Translations under genes and position numbers: made by a program
NCBI RefSeq assembly: GCF_005405065.1
Contig: NZ_BJDI01000005.1
Location: 18,297-82,296, forward strand
DNA length: 64,000 nucleotides
Source: Lactiplantibacillus nangangensis
GTDB lineage: Bacteria; Bacillota; Bacilli; Lactobacillales; Lactobacillaceae
Reading direction: 5' to 3'
The notes under the pieces: model-generated
What the model was told of the DNA's origin: nothing
The model's database searches: none
Seen by the model: the letters and a program-made list of their open reading frames with translations, nothing else
Shown here: one piece after another, positions 52,701 to 59,356 of the stretch
Numbering within the stretch: the first letter of the stretch is position 1
Layout: each line of letters opens with the position of its first letter

Positions 52701-54866
52701 GGCACTTATACTGGCGTATTGACGATTCCGGTCGTCATCACTTATGCGCACGCCACTAAAGCACAAGTGAGTCAACGGACGTTGCAACGAACCATCAACT
52801 ACTTAGACGCTGAGTCTGGCGAAGGGTTGCAACCAGCTATTAATCAAGAAGTGAGCTACGCGCAGACGGCACTCGTGGATCAGGTGACCGGCAACGTGCT
52901 CGGCTATGATACGACCGGCGATGGTCAAGTTGATACGGCGGATGGGGACTCCGCTTGGGTTGTGTCACCAGCGGGGGATATTTTAGCTGCCGTTGTCAGT
53001 CCGGACTTTGGCAAGCTAGGTTATCAAGCACCGGTACCAGCGATGGTGGCCGAAAAAACCATCGATGCGCAAGCGGCTGCCGGTGATGATATTTTAGTCA
53101 CAGTCCATTATGCGCACCGGACGCGGTCTGATTGCCAAGTGAAAACAGTCACTCGGACGATTCATTATTTGGATGCCGAGTCTAAGGCCGCACTCAAGTC
53201 GCCAGTAGTCCAAACGGTTAGTCATCAACGACAAGCAATCATTGATTTAGTCACGGGTCAGTTGCTCGGTTACGATTTGACCGGTGATGGCGTGGCCGAT
53301 ACGACGGATGGCGATAGCGCGTGGACACCAGTGTCGACAACCGTTTTACCAACGGTGGCGAGTCCTGATTTCAGTGCGCAGGGCTATTTGCCAGCATCAC
53401 AGTTGGTGGTTCCAAGTCAAACGATTACTAGCGATTACGCTGGCGAGCCCAATCTAATTCTGACAGTGACTTATGCGCATGATACGCGGACGGCAGCTGA
53501 ACAACGGCAAATCAAGCGGACTATTACGTATGTTGACCGGCAAACGCATGGCACAGTTGCACCGGCAGTCGCGCAAAGTGTTGCTCAAACGCGGACTAGC
53601 GTGTTTGATACGGTCACGGGGCAACTGTTAGGTTATGATTTGACGGGTGACGGTATGGTCGACACCCAAGACGCCACGCACGCTTGGTTGGTAGCTGGTT
53701 CTGAGTCCTTGGCGGCGGTGACGAGTCCTGATTTGACTAGCCATGGTTACACGACGGCTTCAATCGCGCAGGTTGCGTCACAAGTGATTGGAAGTGACTA
53801 TGCGGGGGCGTTGCTGATCCCAGTTGAAGTTCATTACGGTCATGCCACTAAAACGGCCCAGCAAACGCGGCACTTGCAGCGGACGGTTCACTATTTGGAT
53901 GCAGAAACCTCGGCTGTGCTGGTTCAACCCAATGTGCAAACTGTCAGCTATCACCTAACTGAGGTAGTGGATGCAGTTAATGGACAGGTACTCGGTTATG
54001 ATACGACCGGTGATGGTCAAGTTGATTCGCAAGATGCTGCGACAGCTTGGCGTGTGGCTGGCTCGGACACCTTTACGGCCGTAACGAGTCCAGACCTGCA
54101 ACAATTAGGTTATCGCGCACCATCAGTCGCTAAAGTGACCGCACAAGCAGTCAGTGCAGCGGATGCTGCTGGTCAGGATATCGTCTTGAACGTCACTTAC
54201 GCACATCAGTTAGGGACGACCACGAACGTCAAGACCGTTGTTCGGACCATTCGGTATTTGGCCAAAGACAGCCATCAAGTTTTGGCTGCGCCGGTCGTCC
54301 AACGGGTCAGCTATTTGCGGACGGGGATTGTTGATCAGGTGACCCAAGCATTGTTGGGTTATGATACGACTGGTGATGGCAAAGTAGATACCACGGATGC
54401 TGCTAAAGCTTGGGTCGTGGGTGGTCAGGGTAATCAAACGTTGGCTGCGGTCACGAGTCCAAATTTAACGAAGTTGGGCTATGAGCGGCCAAGTTTGGCA
54501 GTCGTCGCGGCTAAGTTTATTTCGGCAGATTATGCGGGGAACTTTGACCTTGAGGTACCAGTTTATTATCAATTGGCTGCCACGGTGCCGAGCGAACCAG
54601 ATACAGAGACGCCTGACGTGGTTGATCCAGAGGAGCCAGATGTGATTAATCCTGATCAACCAAATGTGGGTCAACCAGATTTACCTGGGATAAATTTAAT
54701 CACGGAAAATCAGCAACGACCGGGGAATCTTAAACCAGTCAGTGTGCCAGCAGCCTTACCACAAACCAGTGAGCAACCTAGTTTGTTGAGCACAGTTGCT
54801 GGGTTCTTATTGCTTGGTTTGTTGGGATTCGAAGCAGTTCAGACTAAACGTAAGCAACAGCATTAA
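49707..54866 (+). CDS. Giant LPxTG protein with BspA-type repeats and seven Mub-like repeats
   Basis: About 1719 residues. The signal peptide is of KxYKxGKxW type (HYKMYKHGKLW). A Ser/Lys-rich linker leads to about fourteen BspA/DUF285 repeats of ~25 residues with the core LDLSxFDTSxVTxMxxMF (DNA about 50740-51800). Then come seven ~120-residue repeats resembling the mucin-binding Mub B2-like domain ((R)TIxYxDAE...VTGxxLGYDTTGDG...AVTSPD...GY). A Pro/Asp-rich wall-spanning segment and LPQTSE, a membrane helix and basic residues follow. Each Mub-like repeat contains an EF-hand-like DxTGDGxxDTxD. ATG 49707 follows GAGGAG. ATG 49680 lies before it. Confidence 0.88.
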   Translation: MRTNRDAKLHYKMYKHGKLWLLAGITLLAVQGQQLLAQADTEAKPVAKAPIVEDMPLPKPEKQVVIQPKKTSSSSNVTRASSNASPSVSQSSSALSAASSSVSTSAASSSISATSQPASSHDQFLAKKDSRSSEVQKSTSKSAISETAVTKVKQSSAVTSVEIDHNQYNTAIGGKTTKKPIITPAKQPETTGRQATDQSKSSDAAQVAIAPVTVGSVDNVGATAPNVAVSSQAPAGVSLKPVIKPKDSPTPAELQRSNELTPQAMVRDIAPKSTGTLGDVSWNFDEGTGALSVGGGNLPYSTSAIPIDLTAVKTMAITDKLKLASAPGEIFKDMPNVTSISGLENLDTSAVTDMSFMFANDPSLKSLDLSGFDTHNVTGLFGTFVNDAALESLIVTGPNWDTSKVTTMYNTFYKLKSLKELDLSGWQTQNVTSFTMMFKGDSSLTQLNVASFNTESATDLSGMFDGVSAVQSLDVSGFRTDKVTNMQYLFNDVQQVQQLDLSKWDTSQVATMFGMFLNMANLSDLDLSDSFNTQNVTNMGAMFAGDKSLKALDLSHFDTTKVTTMDNLLTGTSSLTAIDVSHFDTSHTNSMASMFASMSNLTSLDLSHFDTSQVTSMTNMFSGMANLTTLDLSRFDTSRVTDMSSMFNSMDKLQSLDLSHFDTSNVTNMAFMISADAALTALDLSSFSTKAETTQVNLLLNLPKLRVLVLGKGMTNLTDTSLSDPVTRGHWQNVGTGTIADPTGQYDYDSVGLVANFDGPTMGDTYVWILRLTPQTEKRVYQRTIAYQDAENHADLVTPIIQTVAYQRVALIDQYTGDLLGYDTTGDGQVDTTDADAAWFLNGTSATLAAVTSPDFTINGYQGPSQAKVAAKVLSAADITDGTVEPIVITYAHATAPILNYRAIQRTINFVDAETQADIQDGPISQIVQQAQTAIIDQVTGQVLGYDTTGDGQIDTQDANAAWVVIGDNTLAAVTSPDYRHLGYLSPSQAGVAAIVIDGTYTGVLTIPVVITYAHATKAQVSQRTLQRTINYLDAESGEGLQPAINQEVSYAQTALVDQVTGNVLGYDTTGDGQVDTADGDSAWVVSPAGDILAAVVSPDFGKLGYQAPVPAMVAEKTIDAQAAAGDDILVTVHYAHRTRSDCQVKTVTRTIHYLDAESKAALKSPVVQTVSHQRQAIIDLVTGQLLGYDLTGDGVADTTDGDSAWTPVSTTVLPTVASPDFSAQGYLPASQLVVPSQTITSDYAGEPNLILTVTYAHDTRTAAEQRQIKRTITYVDRQTHGTVAPAVAQSVAQTRTSVFDTVTGQLLGYDLTGDGMVDTQDATHAWLVAGSESLAAVTSPDLTSHGYTTASIAQVASQVIGSDYAGALLIPVEVHYGHATKTAQQTRHLQRTVHYLDAETSAVLVQPNVQTVSYHLTEVVDAVNGQVLGYDTTGDGQVDSQDAATAWRVAGSDTFTAVTSPDLQQLGYRAPSVAKVTAQAVSAADAAGQDIVLNVTYAHQLGTTTNVKTVVRTIRYLAKDSHQVLAAPVVQRVSYLRTGIVDQVTQALLGYDTTGDGKVDTTDAAKAWVVGGQGNQTLAAVTSPNLTKLGYERPSLAVVAAKFISADYAGNFDLEVPVYYQLAATVPSEPDTETPDVVDPEEPDVINPDQPNVGQPDLPGINLITENQQRPGNLKPVSVPAALPQTSEQPSLLSTVAGFLLLGLLGFEAVQTKRKQQH
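50740..51800 (+). repeat. BspA/DUF285 repeat region
   Basis: About fourteen units, each encoding roughly 25 residues with the DTSxVTxMxxMF core. They form a leucine-rich-repeat-like solenoid. Confidence 0.8.
52040..54580 (+). repeat. Seven ~360-bp Mub-like repeats with EF-hand-like loop
   Basis: Seven consecutive units of about 120 codons. The loop reads DTTGDGQVDTTD in most units and is altered in units 4 (DLTGDGVADTTD) and 5 (DLTGDGMVDTQD). Confidence 0.85.
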
Positions 54867-54880
54867 AGGTTAACTAAATT

Positions 54881-54921
54881 GGCGGTGTCAGTGGGTTTCG
54901 ACTGGCGCCGTCTTTATTTTT
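54881..54921 (+). terminator. Terminator-like hairpin after the giant surface protein
   Basis: GGCGGTGTCAGT pairs with ACTGGCGCCGTC, followed by a T-rich tail. Confidence 0.65.
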
Positions 54922-55040
54922 GATTAAATGTATAGTCTTTTGTTGAAAAGCGCTGAAAAGTAGGTCGAATTAATGCTACAATTCTAATTAAAGAAAGCGG
55001 TATCAATTCGATGCTGTAACGAAACAATGGAGGAATGATC

Positions 55041-55925
55041 ATGAAATCATTAGGACTAGTTGATATCGGTGGGACGACCATCAAGTTTGCTGTTTGGGAT
55101 GGGGAGAACTTGCAACATCATCATGCAATCGCAACACCAAAAACGCGGGCAGACTTTTTTGAGTTGTTGACGGCTGAAGTCAATCAGATGAAAACGCAGG
55201 TGCCAATTGTCGGTGTCGGCATCAGTTCACCCGGGGCAGTAGATAAGAAGACCGGTGTCGTTGGTGGCGCAAGTGCAATTCCATATATTCATAATTTTGA
55301 GATTCAAAAAGAACTATCAGAAAAATTTGGGCTGCCAGTTAGCATGGAAAATGATGCCAACTGCGCCGCTTTAGCTGAACTTGCGAGTGGTGCCGGAGCG
55401 GGTGCCGACAGTTTGGCCTTCTTAGTCGTTGGCACAGGCGTTGGTGGCTCGTTGATTTTTAACCATCGGATTTGGCATGGCGCGCATTTATTCGGTGGTG
55501 AATTTGGATTCATGATGGCAACTGCCAAGAATACGGTGAGTGAAGTCGGCACCGTACCGAATGCATTGCGTCGCTATCAAGCAGCTAATCCAGAGGCTGA
55601 ATCAATCGATGGCAAGCAGTTGTTCGAATTGGCCGCGGCAGGTGATGCGGCTGCAAGTAAAGAAGTCCAAACCATCTATCGGACCTTAGCAACGACCATT
55701 TACAATTTACAGTATAGTTTTGATCCAGAAAAGATTGTGATTGGCGGTGGCGTTTCAAATAATCCAGCCTTGATTCCAGGTATCGAAGCTGAAATTGCGA
55801 AGATCCGTAAACAAGTCCCAATTGCGTCAATCAAGCCGGAAGTCGTGCCCTGTGTTTACACGGATGAGGCTAATTTGCGTGGCGCTGCGGTTGATTTTGA
55901 GCAGACTTATCCGGAGATTGGGTAA
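55041..55925 (+). CDS. ROK-family sugar kinase without the zinc motif
   Basis: A 294-residue ROK protein. The phosphate-binding DIGGTTIKFAVW, the catalytic-aspartate region MENDANCAALAE and the adenosine motif VVGTGVGGSLI are present. The CxCGxxGCxE zinc-binding motif that follows in most ROK glucokinases is absent (the region reads GEFGFMMATAKNTVSEVG). It is therefore likely a kinase for an amino sugar or another hexose such as N-acetylmannosamine. The family is certain and the substrate is not. ATG 55041 is seven bases after GGAGG. It is monocistronic. Confidence 0.85.
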   Translation: MKSLGLVDIGGTTIKFAVWDGENLQHHHAIATPKTRADFFELLTAEVNQMKTQVPIVGVGISSPGAVDKKTGVVGGASAIPYIHNFEIQKELSEKFGLPVSMENDANCAALAELASGAGAGADSLAFLVVGTGVGGSLIFNHRIWHGAHLFGGEFGFMMATAKNTVSEVGTVPNALRRYQAANPEAESIDGKQLFELAAAGDAAASKEVQTIYRTLATTIYNLQYSFDPEKIVIGGGVSNNPALIPGIEAEIAKIRKQVPIASIKPEVVPCVYTDEANLRGAAVDFEQTYPEIG

Positions 55926-56128
55926 AAGGTCGTTGTGAGAGTATCTGTGTAAGCAGGTACTCTTTTTTGAAGACTTAGTGTTTTCTACGAGAAACAGCTT
56001 GTGGTATGATTTCGCTGTAGTCAGCTTCAGAATCGACCGATTGGGCTTGTTGTTTGGATCTCGATTCATCCGGCCGAGTACCCATTACGATTCATAGTTA
56101 AGTGAACTCAGCCTGTGGAGGTCATGTA

Positions 56129-56569
56129 ATGAAAAAACAAGTTAAAACTTTTTACAATATTGAGAAAGATAAAAAGGAACTCTACACCAAGGTTGTCAAA
56201 AGTGAAAAGATTAGTGTTCGAGAAATCCATGATCTAGAAGTGACTAATGTTTATTGGCGTAGTCCGGACGGCGAGTTATGGTTAAATCCGGATAACCCGA
56301 TGGAAAACTCAAAAAATAGTTTTAGCGTCTATCGACAGCGAAAGGGCTATTTACAACCTGAAGAAATCAGAGCTGTGCGTGAAAAGACTGGCATTTCATT
56401 GAATAAATTTGCTGAATTGATTGGCATAGGAAAATCCTCGTTGTCGCTGATTGAAAATAATTTGAGAGTTCAGAGCAAGGAGCAGGATAGCTTATTCAAG
56501 CTGATTAAGGCAGAAGTGGAACGAACGGAAAATCTTGAATCGTTAACTTTTCATCATGTTTCGTCATAA
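56129..56569 (+). CDS. MqsA-like XRE-family regulator/antitoxin
   Basis: A 146-residue protein. The C-terminal half (YLQPEEIRAVREKTGISLNKFAELIGIGKSSLSLIENN) is an XRE helix-turn-helix of the MqsA type, where YRQRKGxLxPEEIR precedes the domain. The N-terminal half contains DGELWLNPDNPMENSKNSF, also MqsA-like, but no CxxC zinc finger. No MqsR or other toxin gene is next to it. The following gene is DUF2200. ATG 56129 lies seven bases after GGAGG. Confidence 0.72.
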   Translation: MKKQVKTFYNIEKDKKELYTKVVKSEKISVREIHDLEVTNVYWRSPDGELWLNPDNPMENSKNSFSVYRQRKGYLQPEEIRAVREKTGISLNKFAELIGIGKSSLSLIENNLRVQSKEQDSLFKLIKAEVERTENLESLTFHHVSS

Positions 56570-56583
56570 AAGGAGGTTACACC

Positions 56584-56934
56584 ATGCCCAATTCCCGTAT
56601 CGCCAAAATGCCAGTCGCCAAGGTCTATCCGCTGTATGTTACTAAGGTTGAAAAGAAAGGCCGGACTCAAGCCGAAGTCGACGAGGTGATCACTTGGCTA
56701 ACGGGCTACAGTGAGGCTGGCTTACAACAGGCATTAACCGAAAATCGCGACTTTGAAACGTTTTTCGCACAGGCACCGCAACTGAATCCGCATGCTAAGC
56801 AAATTACTGGGATGATTTGTGGGTATCGGGTTGAAGACATCGCGGATCCGCTGATGCAACAGATTCGTTACCTGGACAAGCTAGTTGATGAACTGGCTAA
56901 AGGAAAGCCCATGGCTAAAATTTTACGAACTTAA
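56584..56934 (+). CDS. DUF2200 family protein
   Basis: A 116-residue protein matching the DUF2200 pattern throughout: SRIAKMPVAKVYPLYVTKVEKKGRT, VITWLTGYS, FETFFAQAP, NPHAKQITGMICGYRVEDI and RYLDKLVDELAKGKPMAKIL. The family is widespread and uncharacterised. It lies 14 bases after the MqsA-like gene with AAAGGAGG as binding site, so the two are probably co-expressed. Confidence 0.88.
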   Translation: MPNSRIAKMPVAKVYPLYVTKVEKKGRTQAEVDEVITWLTGYSEAGLQQALTENRDFETFFAQAPQLNPHAKQITGMICGYRVEDIADPLMQQIRYLDKLVDELAKGKPMAKILRT

Positions 56935-56939
56935 TTAGC

Positions 56940-56995
56940 AATCGCCAAGCACTGACCCGACAAATAATTGTCAATTAGTGCTTGGCGATTTTTTT
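56940..56995 (+). terminator. Rho-independent terminator after DUF2200
   Basis: Perfect 14-bp stem AATCGCCAAGCACT / AGTGCTTGGCGATT with T tail. Confidence 0.88.
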
Positions 56996-57014
56996 GTTGC
57001 GAAAATAACCCAAG

Positions 57015-57044
57015 TTGACAATTTAACAGTTTGCGTGGTAACTT
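57015..57044 (+). promoter_or_regulatory. Promoter of the rsgA leader
   Basis: TTGACA (57015-57020) and TAACTT (57039-57044) lie 18 bases apart, with TGG just before the -10, in the gap upstream of rsgA. Confidence 0.5.
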
Positions 57045-57051
57045 TTAGATA

Positions 57052-57225
57052 TTAAATCTTAGAGGAGTCGCCTATGTCGGCCAGAAATTAACCATCTCAT
57101 TTTAGGGTGCCAAAAGTGCTGAATTCTTTCAGCTCTGTTTGGTGTACCCAAATGCTGGTTAGACGGTCGACTAGGTCAAACACCTAGTTCGTTTAGCGTC
57201 CAGCAAAGTTCTGGACGCTTTTTTT
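57052..57225 (+). ncRNA. Structured leader RNA with terminator upstream of rsgA
   Basis: Downstream of the promoter are a Shine-Dalgarno GAGGAG with a five-codon ORF (ATG at about 57073, MSARN) and a hairpin from about 57103 to 57153 (GGGTGCCAAA with TTTGGTGTACCC, inner GCTGAA/TTCAGC). A GACTAGGT/ACCTAGTTC hairpin follows, then an intrinsic terminator at 57196-57225 (GCGTCCAG/CTGGACGC, T7). The terminator stands about 45 bases before the rsgA start, as in attenuators, riboswitches or small RNAs. I do not recognise a known class. Confidence 0.5.
57196..57225 (+). terminator. Intrinsic terminator in the rsgA leader
   Basis: Perfect 8-bp stem GCGTCCAG / CTGGACGC followed by T7. Confidence 0.85.
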
Positions 57226-57272
57226 CGTCAGCCGGTAAGCAAGTAACCGATTTACGAAAGGATTTAATAAAA

Positions 57273-58343
57273 TTGACAATTAATTTAATTGATTATGGTT
57301 TAACCACAGCTTTAAATACTCAGGCAGCGGTCTTTGAAGGGCTAGTTTTAGGTCGTGTGACAGCGCAGCATCGTAATTTATACCAGGTCGTCACGACCGC
57401 TGGTGACTGCCAAGCGACAGTTGCTGGCAAGTTTTCTTATGAAAAGATGGCCGCCACTGATTTTCCAGCCGTGGGCGATTGGGTCATGCTAACGCCATCG
57501 ACAGACACCGCCGTGATCCAACACTTATTGCCACGCCAAAGTGTTTTAGCGCGTGAGGCGGTCGGTAATTCGTCGGCTGGACAAGTGATTGCGGCCAATA
57601 TTGATACGATCTTCATTTGCATGTCATTGAATGCTAACTTCAACGTGCGACGGATTGAGCGCTATTTAACGATGGCTTGGGATAGTCAGGCGATGCCGGT
57701 GATCGTTTTGACGAAGGCCGATTTGTGCGATGACTTACCTGAAAAATTATCAGCCTTATCAGCCGTGAGTTTTGGCGTGGATGTGGTTACCTGTTCAGCC
57801 AAAACGGGCGTGGGTTATGAGGATGTTGCAAAATATGTCACGGCCGGCAAAACGGTGGCCTTCATTGGGTCGTCGGGTGTCGGTAAGTCTACGTTGATCA
57901 ATCACCTGTTAGGGCGTGAGTTGTTGGCGACTAAGACGATTCGTGCCGATGATGACAAAGGCCGGCACGCTACGACCAGTCGCCAATTGTTGCGCGTGCC
58001 ACAAGGGGGTATGGTTATCGATACTCCCGGCATGCGGGAACTACAATTATATACTGGTGATCTGGACCGCACATTTGCGGATATTGCAGCCCTAGCCATG
58101 CAGTGCAAGTTTCGCGACTGTACGCATACGAGTGAACCTGGTTGTGCTGTTCAAGCAGCGTTGAAGTCTGGCACGCTTAGCCAAGATCGGTTGGCGAGCT
58201 ATCAAAAATTACAGCGTGAAATGGCCTACGATGGGCTGACCAGCCGGCAACGTGAGACTGAAAAAGTTAATCGATTGTTTGGCGGTAAAAATGAAATGAA
58301 ACAAGTTATTCGGCAAGCGAAAGCAAAGCAGCGACGCCGTTAA
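57273..58343 (+). CDS. rsgA: Ribosome small-subunit GTPase RsgA (second, larger form)
   Basis: A 356-residue circularly permuted GTPase. An N-terminal OB domain is followed by G4 (VLTKADL), then G1 (GSSGVGKST) and G3 (DTPGM), and a C-terminal zinc knuckle (CKFRDCTHTSEPGC). RsgA acts in late 30S maturation. At 356 residues it is longer than the usual ~295-residue housekeeping form, so it is probably the paralogue often present in lactobacilli. TTG 57273 is ten bases after AAAGGA. A leader with a terminator precedes it. Confidence 0.9.
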   Translation: MTINLIDYGLTTALNTQAAVFEGLVLGRVTAQHRNLYQVVTTAGDCQATVAGKFSYEKMAATDFPAVGDWVMLTPSTDTAVIQHLLPRQSVLAREAVGNSSAGQVIAANIDTIFICMSLNANFNVRRIERYLTMAWDSQAMPVIVLTKADLCDDLPEKLSALSAVSFGVDVVTCSAKTGVGYEDVAKYVTAGKTVAFIGSSGVGKSTLINHLLGRELLATKTIRADDDKGRHATTSRQLLRVPQGGMVIDTPGMRELQLYTGDLDRTFADIAALAMQCKFRDCTHTSEPGCAVQAALKSGTLSQDRLASYQKLQREMAYDGLTSRQRETEKVNRLFGGKNEMKQVIRQAKAKQRRR

Positions 58344-58350
58344 ATAGGAA

Positions 58351-58386
58351 GGTCCCTCGAAGATTCGAACTTCGGGGGGCTTTTTA
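58351..58386 (+). terminator. Rho-independent terminator of rsgA
   Basis: GGTCCCTCGAAG pairs with CTTCGGGGGGC, followed by TTTTT. Confidence 0.75.
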
Positions 58387-58492
58387 GATTGTCCATGATG
58401 ACTAGGCTGAAATTAATGCTTGACTTGAAACGCGTCCCACAGATTATCCTTTAGGTGTTGAAAGCAACAGCCAATCAAAGGGGGCAATTCTC

Positions 58493-58972
58493 ATGGGATT
58501 ATTTAATCAGCGGAAAAAGTTAACGTTAGTGGCACCAACGAATGGTCAGCTCATGGCTTTAAAGGATGTTTCAGATGTCGTTTATGCTCGTGGCCCATAC
58601 GGCATCGGTTTTGCGGTTGAACCAACTAGTAATCAAGTCGTTAGTCCAATCGCTGGGACGATTTCAAGTTACTTTCCAACTAAGCATGCAATTGGCATCC
58701 AAGCTGATAAATTGGAAGTTCTAATCCATATGGGAATTGACACGGTTGAGTTAAATGGCAATCCGTTTCAGACGCTAGTCAAAGTTGGCGATCAAGTCGA
58801 AGTCGGGACACCATTATCGATCATGGATTTGGCCGCGATTCGTAAAGCTGGCAAAGCGACAACGACCATGGTGGTTGTGATTAATGCCAAGGATCAGGTG
58901 AAACGGTTGCGAGTACCGGCGACAGGCAAAGTTACGGTCGGTGAAGAATTGGGGAAAGTCGTTGAAGTTTGA
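58493..58972 (+). CDS. Stand-alone PTS EIIA (glucose superfamily)
   Basis: A 159-residue EIIA(Glc)-type protein. Both functional histidines are present: His65 (PTKHAIG) and phospho-acceptor His80 (LIHMGIDTV). It can serve EIIBC proteins lacking an EIIA domain and may also act in regulation. Its sequence is close to the EIIA domain of the IIABC protein at 31575. No EIIB/EIIC gene is adjacent. GGGGG precedes the ATG. Confidence 0.92.
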   Translation: MGLFNQRKKLTLVAPTNGQLMALKDVSDVVYARGPYGIGFAVEPTSNQVVSPIAGTISSYFPTKHAIGIQADKLEVLIHMGIDTVELNGNPFQTLVKVGDQVEVGTPLSIMDLAAIRKAGKATTTMVVVINAKDQVKRLRVPATGKVTVGEELGKVVEV

Positions 58973-59071
58973 CAAAACCCTTGACCGGGAACGCGTTTCA
59001 TCAGTTATAATCGATTTTGTTCGTTAGAGCCAGTTAATAATCGCTTTTGACGAATCCTAGAATAATTTATT

Positions 59072-59098
59072 GCCGATGGACACGACCATCGGCTTTTT
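59072..59098 (+). terminator. Rho-independent terminator after EIIA
   Basis: Perfect 8-bp stem GCCGATGG / CCATCGGC followed by TTTTT. The next 250 bases up to the surface protein gene are AT-rich without an ORF. Confidence 0.8.
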
Positions 59099-59356
59099 GT
59101 GGTGCAATGAAATACAGTTAAAACCAATTTTCGGTGTAAGTATTAGTTCAATTGAATGTATAAGCAGATTGTGGTCGTCCTATACAATTAGTAAAAGACT
59201 TTTACAGTTGGTATAACAACGTTTTAAACGATGAATTTAATTGTGCATAGGTATAAATAAATTCGTTTTCAATATTGAATGTTGACATAAAAAGCGTGAA
59301 AATAGAGTTGAAATAAGAAAGTTTCAAGGGATAATTGATTGTTTTAGGGGGATATT

